This document shows positions 43,752 to 51,987 of a stretch of DNA of 53,442 bases, one piece after another. Origin of the DNA: Syntrophobacter sp. SbD2 (GTDB lineage: Bacteria; Desulfobacterota; Binatia; UBA9968); assembly GCA_945889495.1 (NCBI GenBank), contig CAMDBU010000017.1, positions 1 through 53,442 of the forward strand. The letters run 5' to 3'. The notes under the pieces are model-generated. The model did no database searches. It was given only the letters and a program-made list of their open reading frames with translations, and was not told the origin of the DNA. Both the position numbers and the translations under genes were made by a program. Numbering within the stretch: position 1 is the stretch's first letter; every line of letters begins with the position of its first letter.

Positions 43752-43780
43752 TCGTAACATTCCCGTAACATTGGCTAACT
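43752..43780 (+). promoter_or_regulatory. Candidate Pho box for the pst operon
   Basis: TCGTAAC (43752), CCGTAAC (43763) and GCTAACT (43774) at exact 11-bp period with linkers ATTC and ATTG. It ends 25 bp before the pstS start. The bases from 43575 to 43740 show no gene. Confidence 0.7.
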
Positions 43781-43805
43781 AAACAATAAAAAAGGAGAAA
43801 GAACT

Positions 43806-44795
43806 ATGAAGAAAGCACTATTGGCCCTTTCCGTACTCGCCCTGGTCGGCATCGCGCCGCGAGCGGCCAAGGCGCAGATCGTCCAGATCGACGGTTCGAG
43901 CACCGTGTTTCCGGTCACCGAGGCGGTTGCCGAAGAATTCCAAAAGTCGAAAAAGGGCAAAGTCAAAGTCACCGTCGGCATCGCCGGCACCGGCGGCGGT
44001 TTCAAAAAATTCTGCCGCGGCGAGATCGATGTCAGCAATGCCTCACGGCCGATTCTCAAGTCGGAGATCGAGGATTGCAAAAAGAGCGGCGTGCAGTTCA
44101 TCGAACTACCGGTGGCCTATGACGCGCTCACGGTCATCGTCAATCCGAAGAATGACTGGGTTAAATCGATCACCGTGCCAGATTTGAAGAAAATGTGGGA
44201 ACCGGCGGCGCAGGGCAAGATCACCACCTGGAATCAAATTCGGCCCGAATGGCCCAATAGCCCGCTGAAACTGTTCGGCCCTGGCGCCGACTCCGGCACC
44301 TTCGATTACTTCACCGAGGCGATCGTCGGTAAGGCCAAGTCGAGCCGCGGCGATTTCACCGCTAGCGAAGACGACAACGTGCTCGTCCAAGGCGTGAGCA
44401 ACGACCGCAACGCGCTGGGCTATTTTGGCTTCGCCTACTACATCGAGAACCAAGCGAAGCTCAAGGCGGTCCCCATCGAGACCGCCAAGGGACCGGTCGG
44501 ACCGTCGGCTAAGACCGTCGAGGACGGCACTTACCAACCGCTAGCTCGGCCGATCTTCATCTACGTCAGCAAGAAATCCTTGGACAGCAAGCCTGAGGTT
44601 AGGGAGTTTGTCGACTTCTATCTAAAAAATGCCTCGAAGTTAGTTAAGGATGTGAAATACATCGCATTACCTCCGAGCGCTTATAAGATCGCTGAGGAGC
44701 ATGTCAGCAAACGCAAGGTCGGCACGGTCTTTGGCGGCACCGCCGAAGTCGGCGTCAAGATCGAGGATTTAATGAAACGCGAAGCGAATTTCTAG
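43806..44795 (+). CDS. pstS: Phosphate-binding protein PstS
   Basis: This 329-residue periplasmic high-affinity phosphate-binding protein has a signal peptide ([19 protein letters not shown]). The binding segments are intact: [38 protein letters not shown] (about 60-80), and [16 protein letters not shown]. It delivers phosphate to PstC-PstA. The ATG has AAAGGAGAAAGAACT before it. A hairpin follows the stop and separates it from pstC, as expected when binding protein is needed in excess. A divergent paralogue lies just upstream. Confidence 0.95.
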   Translation: MKKALLALSVLALVGIAPRAAKAQIVQIDGSSTVFPVTEAVAEEFQKSKKGKVKVTVGIAGTGGGFKKFCRGEIDVSNASRPILKSEIEDCKKSGVQFIELPVAYDALTVIVNPKNDWVKSITVPDLKKMWEPAAQGKITTWNQIRPEWPNSPLKLFGPGADSGTFDYFTEAIVGKAKSSRGDFTASEDDNVLVQGVSNDRNALGYFGFAYYIENQAKLKAVPIETAKGPVGPSAKTVEDGTYQPLARPIFIYVSKKSLDSKPEVREFVDFYLKNASKLVKDVKYIALPPSAYKIAEEHVSKRKVGTVFGGTAEVGVKIEDLMKREANF

Positions 44796-44809
44796 AGTTA
44801 ACCCACAAA

Positions 44810-44836
44810 TGGGCAGGGGCTGCCAGCCCCTGCCCA
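44810..44836 (+). terminator. Attenuator-like hairpin between pstS and pstC
   Basis: A perfect 12-bp stem TGGGCAGGGGCT / AGCCCCTGCCCA with a 3-nt loop lies 15 bp after the pstS stop. It has no clear T tract (GAACTTTCTC follows), so it more likely protects the pstS mRNA end or stops only part of the transcripts. Confidence 0.65.
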
Positions 44837-44867
44837 GAACTTTCTCAAGATTTGAAAGCGAAACACC

Positions 44868-45818
44868 ATGTCAAAGTCTGAAGTAGCTGGCGCTTTCCCC
44901 GACGTGCGCCAGCAAATTCGTGCCCATTCAGGCAGTGTCGCGGCGCGGAAGGTGCGCGAGCGAATCATTGAAGCCGGGTTATTCCTTTGCGCGGTTTTCT
45001 CCGTGGCGATCACGGTTGGCATTGTTTGGGTGCTGGTCTACGAATCTTGGAGCTTTTTTAGAAACGTCTCGATCTTCGATTTTCTCACCGATACCCAATG
45101 GACGGTGCTCTTTGAGAACCCGCGATACGGCATCATGCCGCTGGTGACCGGAACTCTGGTGACCTCAATGATCGCTCTGGCCGTGGCGCTGCCACTGGGG
45201 ACAACCATCGCGATCTATTCGAGCGAATACGCCAACCCGACGGTCCGGGAAATCCTCAAGCCGATCTTGGAGCTATTGAGCGCCGTGCCGACAGTCGTGT
45301 TCGGTTATTTCGCCCTACTGTTCGTTACACCCATGCTGCAAAGTATCCTGCCCGACCTGCCAGGCTTTAACATGTTAAGCGCCGGCATCGTCATCGGCAT
45401 CATGATCGTTCCCTATGTCAGCTCGCTCAGCGAGGACGCCATGCGCGCGGTGCCGGTAACCATTCGTGAAGGCTCCTACGCCATGGGCGCGACGCGGGTA
45501 CAAACCGCGGTCCGCGTCCTTATGCCGGCGGCATTCTCAGGCATCGCGTCCGCTTACGTGCTCGGCTTCTCCCGGGCGGTTGGCGAGACCATGGTGGTCG
45601 CCCTAGCGGCGGGAACCCAGCCAAACTTGACCCTCAATCCCATGGAAGGCGCGGCCACCATCACCGCCTACATCGTCCAAGTGAGCTTGGGCGATTTGCC
45701 GCACGGCAGTCTCGCCTATCAAAGTATCTTTGCCGCCGGTCTGACGTTGATGCTGATGACTCTAGTATTCAACATCGGCGGCTATTTCCTGCGCAAGCGC
45801 TTCAGGGAGATCTACTAG
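44868..45818 (+). CDS. pstC: Phosphate ABC transporter permease PstC
   Basis: This 316-residue inner-membrane permease has about six helices. IYSSEYANPTVREILKPILE and LSAVPTVVFGYFALLFV, followed by the EAA-like loop REGSYAMGATRVQTAVRVLM and PAAFSGIASAYVLGFSRAVG, are PstC hallmarks. It pairs with PstA to form the phosphate channel. It follows pstS after a hairpin. PstA starts 3 bp after its stop. Confidence 0.95.
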   Translation: MSKSEVAGAFPDVRQQIRAHSGSVAARKVRERIIEAGLFLCAVFSVAITVGIVWVLVYESWSFFRNVSIFDFLTDTQWTVLFENPRYGIMPLVTGTLVTSMIALAVALPLGTTIAIYSSEYANPTVREILKPILELLSAVPTVVFGYFALLFVTPMLQSILPDLPGFNMLSAGIVIGIMIVPYVSSLSEDAMRAVPVTIREGSYAMGATRVQTAVRVLMPAAFSGIASAYVLGFSRAVGETMVVALAAGTQPNLTLNPMEGAATITAYIVQVSLGDLPHGSLAYQSIFAAGLTLMLMTLVFNIGGYFLRKRFREIY

Positions 45819-45820
45819 TC

Positions 45821-46744
45821 ATGGACAAACCGTCCGCCTCGGTTATTGGAAAAAGCATCGCCAGCAACAAGAGCCGCGACCAGGTGTTTGCGGTGATCGG
45901 CCTGCTCGCGACGTTTGTCGGCATGCTAACGCTGGCCGCGCTGCTGTTCGATCTCGCCAGTGACGGCTTGGCGCGCATCAAGCCACATTTTTTTACCTCC
46001 TTCCCTTCGCGGTTCGCCGGCCAAGCGGGCATTCTTTCGTCCTGGGTCGGCACCATCCTAGTCATGATCGTTACAGCCCTGGCCGCCGTGCCCATCGGTA
46101 TTGGCGCCGGGGTGTACCTTGAAGAATACGCGCCCAAGAATTGGTTCACCGCGCTGATCGAAATCAACATTGCCAATCTCGCCGGCGTGCCGTCGATTGT
46201 TTACGGCCTGATGGCGCTGGGACTCTTTGTCTACCAATTCAAGTTCGGCCAAAGCATCCTGTCGGCGGGGCTGACCTTGGCGTTGCTCATTCTACCGATC
46301 ATTATCGTTGCCACCCGAGAATCGCTGCGCGCGGTGCCGGGGAGCATGAGAGAGGCCGCCTACGCCCTCGGCGCCACCAAATGGCAGACCACCAGCGACC
46401 ATGTCCTGCCGTATTCGATGGGCGGCATTTTGACCGGAGTGATTATTGGATTGTCCCGCGCCATCGGTGAGACCGCGCCGCTCATCACCATCGGCGCGTT
46501 GACCTTCATCGCCTTCCTGCCCGATGCGCCGGTCAAAGCCGAGTTTCCGTTCATCTCGTTCGAGTGGCTGTGGTCGCCCTATTCGGTCATGCCGATTCAA
46601 ATGTTTAACTGGGTGTCGCGGCCCCAAGCCGAATTTCACCTCAACGCCGCGGCCACGGGATTGATATTGATGGCCATGACCTTGGCCATGAATGCCGTGG
46701 CGATTTATTTTCGCTACCGCTTCCGCAAACGCATCAAGTGGTAG
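45821..46744 (+). CDS. pstA: Phosphate ABC transporter permease PstA
   Basis: This 307-residue partner permease of PstC has VGTILVMIVTALAAVPIGIG followed by AGVYLEEYAP, ANLAGVPSIVYGLMALGLFV and REAAYALGATKWQTTSDHVL. All are typical PstA segments with the EAA loop. The start lies 3 bp after the pstC stop, within one operon. The length and six predicted helices match the family. Confidence 0.95.
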   Translation: MDKPSASVIGKSIASNKSRDQVFAVIGLLATFVGMLTLAALLFDLASDGLARIKPHFFTSFPSRFAGQAGILSSWVGTILVMIVTALAAVPIGIGAGVYLEEYAPKNWFTALIEINIANLAGVPSIVYGLMALGLFVYQFKFGQSILSAGLTLALLILPIIIVATRESLRAVPGSMREAAYALGATKWQTTSDHVLPYSMGGILTGVIIGLSRAIGETAPLITIGALTFIAFLPDAPVKAEFPFISFEWLWSPYSVMPIQMFNWVSRPQAEFHLNAAATGLILMAMTLAMNAVAIYFRYRFRKRIKW

Positions 46745-46786
46745 AAATCGGCGACACCAATGACAAAGAACCCCGATGGAGGTAAG

Positions 46787-47638
46787 ATGAGTGTATCCGA
46801 ACCCCGAGAAGTCGGCGCCGTGGATCGGCCGACGATGAAAGCCATGGACAACTCAATAATTCGGACGATCTCCGAAACGCCGCACAAAGATATCTTCAGC
46901 GTCGAAAACGTCGATTTTTACTACGGTGAAAAACGCGCGCTCAAATCGATCAACTTGGCGATCGCTGAGAAAAAAGCCACCGCTTTCATCGGCCCGTCCG
47001 GCTGCGGCAAGACCACCCTACTGCGCTGCTTCAACCGCATGAACGATTTGATCCTGGGCAGCCGGGTCACCGGCCAGATCAAACTCGAAGGCAAGAATAT
47101 CTACGATCCCGATCTCGACGTGATCAACCTGCGCCGGCGCGTCGGCATGATCTTTCAGAAATGGAACCCGTTTCCCAAGAGCATTTACGAAAACATCGTT
47201 TACGGTCTGCGCATCGTCGGCATCAATAATCGCGCATATTTGGACGAGGTGGTTGAGAAGAGTCTGCGCCGCGCCGCGCTGTGGGACGAAGTCAAGGACA
47301 ACTTGCACAAAAGCGCCGCCGATATGTCCGGCGGCCAGCAACAACGGCTGTGCATCGCTCGAGCCCTGGCGGTCGAACCCGAAGTCATTTTAATGGATGA
47401 ACCATGCTCGGCACTCGATCCGATTTCCACCGCCAAGATCGAGGAATTGATCCATGAGCTGAAGGACACCTTTACCATCGTCATCGTGACGCACAACATG
47501 CAGCAAGCCGCGCGGGTTTCCGATTACACCGCGTTTTTCTATCTGGGCGAACTCATCGAGTTCGGCGAGACCGGCAAGTTGTTCACGGCGCCGGAGAAGC
47601 GCCAGACCGAAGATTACATCACCGGCCGTTTCGGTTGA
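46787..47638 (+). CDS. pstB: Phosphate ABC transporter ATPase PstB
   Basis: This ATPase of about 283 residues powers PstSCA. Walker A is [12 protein letters not shown], the signature is [17 protein letters not shown], Walker B is [13 protein letters not shown], and the switch His is in [26 protein letters not shown] is the family start, preceded here by about 40 extra residues. The frame also offers an ATG at 46760 without ribosome binding site; the one at 46787 has GGAGG before it, at short spacing. PhoU begins 14 bp after the stop. Confidence 0.95.
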   Translation: MSVSEPREVGAVDRPTMKAMDNSIIRTISETPHKDIFSVENVDFYYGEKRALKSINLAIAEKKATAFIGPSGCGKTTLLRCFNRMNDLILGSRVTGQIKLEGKNIYDPDLDVINLRRRVGMIFQKWNPFPKSIYENIVYGLRIVGINNRAYLDEVVEKSLRRAALWDEVKDNLHKSAADMSGGQQQRLCIARALAVEPEVILMDEPCSALDPISTAKIEELIHELKDTFTIVIVTHNMQQAARVSDYTAFFYLGELIEFGETGKLFTAPEKRQTEDYITGRFG

Positions 47639-47652
47639 TTCAGGAGGATATC

Positions 47653-48339
47653 ATGACCACCCAACATACCGATAAACGATACGAAGAAGAGCTGTCCAAG
47701 CTGCGCGAAGAGATTCTTTACATGGGCGGCCTGGTCGAAGATCAGATTCAAAGGGCGATCAAGTCGCTGGTTGACCGCGATTCCGACCTGGCCAACATCA
47801 TCATCGAGCGCGATCATGAAGTAAACCGTCTCGATGTTGAAATCGATGAGCAGTGCATCAAGCTCCTCGCCCTGCACCAACCGGCGGGCCGCGATCTGCG
47901 CTTCATCACGACCGGATTGAAAATCACCACCGACCTGGAACGCATCGGCGACATGGCGGTCAATATTTGCGAGCGTGCGCTGGAATTGAACCAGGAGCCC
48001 CAGCTCAAACCGTATATCGATATCCCGCGCATGGCACGGATCTCCCAGCGGATGATTCACGAAAGCCTCGACGCCTTTGTCCGCGAAGACACCGAACTTG
48101 CGCTCAAGGTTTGCAAGGACGACGACGTTGTCGACCAGCTGAACGCGCAGATCTTTCGCGAAACGCTGAGTTTCATGCTCGAAAATGCTCAGACCATCAG
48201 CCGCGCCACCAAGATCAGCTCGATCTCGAAATATCTCGAACGGATCGCCGATCATGCGACCAATATCGCCGAGATGGTGATATTCATGGTCAAGGGCAAG
48301 AGCATCCGTCACATGAAGGAATTGCCCCCGTCAGTTTAA
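47653..48339 (+). CDS. phoU: Phosphate signalling regulator PhoU
   Basis: This 228-residue all-helical protein has two PhoU repeats. Each contains the metal-binding E/D-x3-D pattern: LVDRDSDLANIIIERDHEVN in the first and LKVCKDDDVVDQLNAQIFRE in the second, with DLERIGDMAVNICERA and YLERIADHATNIAEM as the paired helices. PhoU links PstB to PhoR and silences the Pho response when phosphate is plentiful. The frame opens with TTG at 47635; the ATG at 47653 has CAGGAGGATATC before it. Confidence 0.95.
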   Translation: MTTQHTDKRYEEELSKLREEILYMGGLVEDQIQRAIKSLVDRDSDLANIIIERDHEVNRLDVEIDEQCIKLLALHQPAGRDLRFITTGLKITTDLERIGDMAVNICERALELNQEPQLKPYIDIPRMARISQRMIHESLDAFVREDTELALKVCKDDDVVDQLNAQIFRETLSFMLENAQTISRATKISSISKYLERIADHATNIAEMVIFMVKGKSIRHMKELPPSV

Positions 48340-48345
48340 CCAAAC

Positions 48346-49065
48346 ATGAGTAATGCCATCTACAAAATCCTCGTCGTCGAAGACGAGCCCGACATTCGCA
48401 AGCTGGTGCACTACAACCTGACCCAGGACCATTACAAGGTGCTCGAAGCGGATAACGGCGAACAAGCACTCAAACTGATCCAGCGCGACCAACCGAGTCT
48501 GGTCATCCTCGACCTGATGATGCCCGGCATGTCGGGCTTAGAGGTATGCCGAACTCTGCGCGGCAAGGAAGAAACCGCCAGACTGCCAATCCTCATGTTG
48601 ACCGCCAAGGCCGGCGAAGCGGACCGCGTGCTTGGGCTAGAAATGGGCGCCGATGATTACTTGGCCAAACCTTTCAGTCCGCGCGAACTAGTCGCCCGCG
48701 TGCGCGCGATTCTACGCCGCAGCAACGGCGCGGCGCAGAGTGAAGCCGTGCCAGGTTACGCCAAGGGAGTATTGAAGATCGACTTCGCCACTTACGAAGT
48801 GGCGGTCGGCGGCAAGCCGGTCAAATTGACCCTCAAGGAATTCGAGTTGCTCAAGTTCCTGGTCCACAACCCCAACCGGGTGCTCAACCGCGATCAACTT
48901 CTCGACCGAGTCTGGGGCGGCGATACCTACGTCACGCCGCGCACCGTCGATGTGCATATACGACGCTTGCGCAAAGCGATTGAAAAGGACGATAGTAAGC
49001 CGAAATGGATTCTCACCCTGCGCGGCGTCGGCTACAAGTTCGATGAAAAGGCTTTGGAATCTTAG
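48346..49065 (+). CDS. phoB: Phosphate response regulator PhoB
   Basis: This 239-residue OmpR-type response regulator has a receiver with ILVVEDEPDIRKLV, the phosphorylated D56 in VILDLMMPG, and LAKPFSPRELVARV. A winged-helix DNA-binding domain (about 140-235) has LTLKEFELLKFLVHNPNRV and TVDVHIRRLRKAIE. It should bind the 11-bp-period boxes in this window. It starts 6 bp after phoU, and its last 23 bp overlap the phoR start. Confidence 0.95.
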   Translation: MSNAIYKILVVEDEPDIRKLVHYNLTQDHYKVLEADNGEQALKLIQRDQPSLVILDLMMPGMSGLEVCRTLRGKEETARLPILMLTAKAGEADRVLGLEMGADDYLAKPFSPRELVARVRAILRRSNGAAQSEAVPGYAKGVLKIDFATYEVAVGGKPVKLTLKEFELLKFLVHNPNRVLNRDQLLDRVWGGDTYVTPRTVDVHIRRLRKAIEKDDSKPKWILTLRGVGYKFDEKALES

Positions 49066-51253
49066 TCTCGTCGGCAAAGTATTTTTCTCCTACCTTGCGG
49101 TCACCCTGCTGCTCGGGGTCGGCTTCTACCTTTCCGCCAATTCGCTGATCCGCGATTTTCACATCGGCACGCTGAGCCATCGCATGGAGCAAGAAGCCCA
49201 CTTGCTCGGCCGAGTCCTGCCCTTTGGCATCGAAGGCGACCCACTCGACGCGATCTGCCGCCAGCTCGCCGGCGAACTGGGCTCACGCATTACTGTGATT
49301 ACCCTGGAGGGGAAAGTGGTCGGCGACTCAGCGGAGCCTTCGCTCAAGATGGACAACCATCGCAGCCGGCCTGAAGTGCGTGAAGCCATCGAGTCGGGCA
49401 CCGGCAGCGCGCAACGCTACAGCACCACGGTTGGCTTCGACATGCTCTACCGGGCCTTTCACCAGCGCGCCGACCGGCAAGCGCGCATCGTCCGCATCGC
49501 CATCCCATTGAAAGACTTCGACGGCGTCATCCGCGGCATGCGCCGCTCGCTATTCGCTGGCTTGGCGCTCGCTTCGGTCGCCGGACTCCTGCTCGCCTGG
49601 TGGTTTTCCAAGTACCTGAGCCGCCGCGTACAACGTTTGACGGATTTTACCGCGGTCATCGCCGAGGGGAATTTCCCCCAGGGCTTTTTAACCAGCCATG
49701 AGCGCGATGAGATCAGCTTACTCGAGCGCCGGCTCAACGACATGAGCCAGCGCATTTATGACAACCTGGTGGAGATCACCGGAGAGAGAGAAAAAGCCGA
49801 TTCGATCCTGCGTTGCATGATCGAGGGAGTGGTGGTCATCGATCCCAAAGGCAACGTGCTGGTTATCAACGACCGGGCCAAGCAAATGTTTCATGTCGCC
49901 GACGGACGCGAGATTCACGGCGCCTCCATCCTGGAACTGTCACGTCATCCTGACATCCGCGCGGTGTTGGATGAAGTCTTGAAATTCGACTTCACCAGCA
50001 CCCCCTATCGCAAGGAAATTGAAATCGAAGAGGGCGCCTGGTTCATCGTCAATGCCGCGCCGCTGCGCACGCCTTTGCGCATGACCCTGGGCTCCATACT
50101 GGTATTTCACGATGTCACTGAACTGAAAAGGCTCGAAACGATTCGCAGCGACTTCGTCGCCAACGTCTCCCATGAGCTGCGTACCCCGCTGACGGCGATC
50201 CAAGGTTACGTCGAGACCCTGATCCATACACCGCCCGCCGATGCCGACATGCAGCGGCAATTTCTCGAAATCATCGTGCGCCATGCCGAACGGCTCGGCC
50301 GTTTGACCGAAGATCTATTGACCTTAGCCGATCTTGAGTCGGGCAAAATCCGCATCGCGCCGCGGCCGGTGGATGCCGGCCGATTGATCGAGCAAACCCT
50401 GGAAGTGTTTTGGGAACGGGCCGGCAAAAAAGACATCGCTCTGACCCAACAAATCGCCGATCACTGCGGCTATGTGCGGGGCGATCCCGATCGGTTGCAG
50501 CAACTGCTGATCAATCTAATCGACAACGCGATCAAGTACACGCCCACCGGCGGCCAAGTAGCGGTCAGCGCGGCGCCTAGCCAGGCCGACAACCGAATGC
50601 AAATCGAGATATCGGTCGCCGACAACGGCGCGGGCATCCCGGAAACGGATCTGCCGCGCCTGACCGAGCGCTTTTACCGCGTCGACAAAGCGCGCTCGCG
50701 CGATCTTGGCGGCACCGGTCTGGGCCTGGCGATCGTCAAACATATCGTTCACGCTCATGGCGGGGAGTTGCAAATTACCAGCGAGTTGAACAAAGGCACG
50801 ACGGTTACCGTGCGCTTAGCCAGCGTTGAGAAAGAATCAGCCAAGAATAGCATCTTGTTTCTCTGCACCGGGAATTCTTGCCGGAGCCAAATGGCCGAAG
50901 GCTTCGCGCGGCAGTTGGCCAATGGCAATTACCGCATCTTTAGCGCCGGCACCGAACCCAAAGGCGTTCATCCGTTGGCCATCCAGGTTATGGAAGAAGT
51001 GGGCGTCGACATTTCACGGCAAACCTCCAAGGGGCTCGATGCGATTGTGCTTGCCGATCTCGACCAGGTGATCACCCTATGCGGCGATGCCGATGAACGT
51101 TGTCCGACCCTGGCCGCCAAGGTCAAACGCAGCCACTGGCCGTTAGCCGACCCAGCTTCGGCGCGGGGCAGCGAGGCCGAGATACTGGCGCAGTTTCGCC
51201 AGGTGCGCGATCAAATCAAGCAAAGGGTCGCGGCCCTGCTCACCGATCGCTAA
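49043..51253 (+). CDS. phoR: PhoR sensor kinase fused to thioredoxin-type arsenate reductase
   Basis: This 736-residue protein reads through without a break. TM1 is at about 7-29, an extracytoplasmic segment at 30-165, TM2 at 166-186, HAMP at 187-240 and PAS at 250-350. The HisKA domain carries His377 (VSHELRTPLTAI), and the ATPase domain has LLINLIDNAIKYTPTG and GTGLGLAIVKH. A PhoR would end near residue 585. Instead, after a short linker, residues 599-736 form an ArsC domain: NSILFLCTGNSCRSQMAEGF with C608 and C613, then C680 and C687 (LCGDADERCPTL). These four match C10, C15, C82 and C89 of the S. aureus plasmid enzyme at constant offset. The ArsC part lacks its own ATG. The ATG at 49043 overlaps phoB. 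Confidence 0.92.
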   Translation: MKRLWNLSLVGKVFFSYLAVTLLLGVGFYLSANSLIRDFHIGTLSHRMEQEAHLLGRVLPFGIEGDPLDAICRQLAGELGSRITVITLEGKVVGDSAEPSLKMDNHRSRPEVREAIESGTGSAQRYSTTVGFDMLYRAFHQRADRQARIVRIAIPLKDFDGVIRGMRRSLFAGLALASVAGLLLAWWFSKYLSRRVQRLTDFTAVIAEGNFPQGFLTSHERDEISLLERRLNDMSQRIYDNLVEITGEREKADSILRCMIEGVVVIDPKGNVLVINDRAKQMFHVADGREIHGASILELSRHPDIRAVLDEVLKFDFTSTPYRKEIEIEEGAWFIVNAAPLRTPLRMTLGSILVFHDVTELKRLETIRSDFVANVSHELRTPLTAIQGYVETLIHTPPADADMQRQFLEIIVRHAERLGRLTEDLLTLADLESGKIRIAPRPVDAGRLIEQTLEVFWERAGKKDIALTQQIADHCGYVRGDPDRLQQLLINLIDNAIKYTPTGGQVAVSAAPSQADNRMQIEISVADNGAGIPETDLPRLTERFYRVDKARSRDLGGTGLGLAIVKHIVHAHGGELQITSELNKGTTVTVRLASVEKESAKNSILFLCTGNSCRSQMAEGFARQLANGNYRIFSAGTEPKGVHPLAIQVMEEVGVDISRQTSKGLDAIVLADLDQVITLCGDADERCPTLAAKVKRSHWPLADPASARGSEAEILAQFRQVRDQIKQRVAALLTDR

Positions 51254-51357
51254 ATCTCGGCAATTTAGTTGAAGCTCCGCGCCACGCGTGATAAATGTCA
51301 TCGCGTTTCGTTTCCTAGTTCAACAATCCAAATTTTACCGGTTTTCTTGGAGCGATC

Positions 51358-51987
51358 ATGGCGAAATTTCAGTTTCTGCCGGCGGAGACCAAATTTTACG
51401 AGTGGTTCGAAAAAGCCACCGGCAACTTGCTTGAAGGAGCTGCCGCCTTGCAGGACATGTTCGATCATTACGAAAATGTCGAAGCCAAGGTCGCCCATAT
51501 CACCGAGTTGGAGCATCGCGGCGACTTCATCGTCCATGAAGTCATGCATCTGTTGATGCACACGCTGATCATTCCGCTCGATAGCGAAGATATTGAAAGG
51601 CTGATCTCGGCCCTCGACGACGCCATCGACAAGATCGAGGCTACCGCTGTGCGCATGGTAATCTTCCAAGTCGAGGCGCCGACGGAGCGGGCGCGCCAGC
51701 TGGCGCAGTTGATCCACGCGGGCGCCCAAGAATTGCACCAGGCGATGCCTTACCTGCGCGAGAAGAAAACCTTCCGCTTGGTCACCGAGCATATCAAAGA
51801 GATCAATACCATCGAGAACAACGGCGACCGAGTGCTGCGCGAAGCCTTGGTCGACATCGTCAACCACAAGGAAGACCTCTTCAACCTGATCCGCTGGAAA
51901 GAGATCTACGAGATGCTCGAAGAAGCCACCGACCGGATGGAAGATATCGCCGATGTCATGCAACGGGTGGTAATTAAAAATGGCTGA
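51358..51987 (+). CDS. DUF47/PhoU-like Pit accessory protein
   Basis: This 209-residue helical protein of the DUF47 family (also called Pit accessory protein) resembles PhoU and pairs with Pit-type transporters. LPAETKFYEWFEKATGNLLE is the typical start. HITELEHRGDFIVHEVMHLL holds acidic and His residues, and PLDSEDIERLISALDDAID and EEATDRMEDIADVMQRVVIK match the second half. The ATG follows TTGGAGCGATC. Its last 8 bp overlap pit, so the two are translationally coupled. Confidence 0.92.
   Translation: MAKFQFLPAETKFYEWFEKATGNLLEGAAALQDMFDHYENVEAKVAHITELEHRGDFIVHEVMHLLMHTLIIPLDSEDIERLISALDDAIDKIEATAVRMVIFQVEAPTERARQLAQLIHAGAQELHQAMPYLREKKTFRLVTEHIKEINTIENNGDRVLREALVDIVNHKEDLFNLIRWKEIYEMLEEATDRMEDIADVMQRVVIKNG

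Noticed and set aside
50820-51253. Separate arsC gene rather than a fusion
   Set aside because: There is no stop codon after the kinase domain, and no ATG or ribosome binding site before the ArsC domain in that frame.
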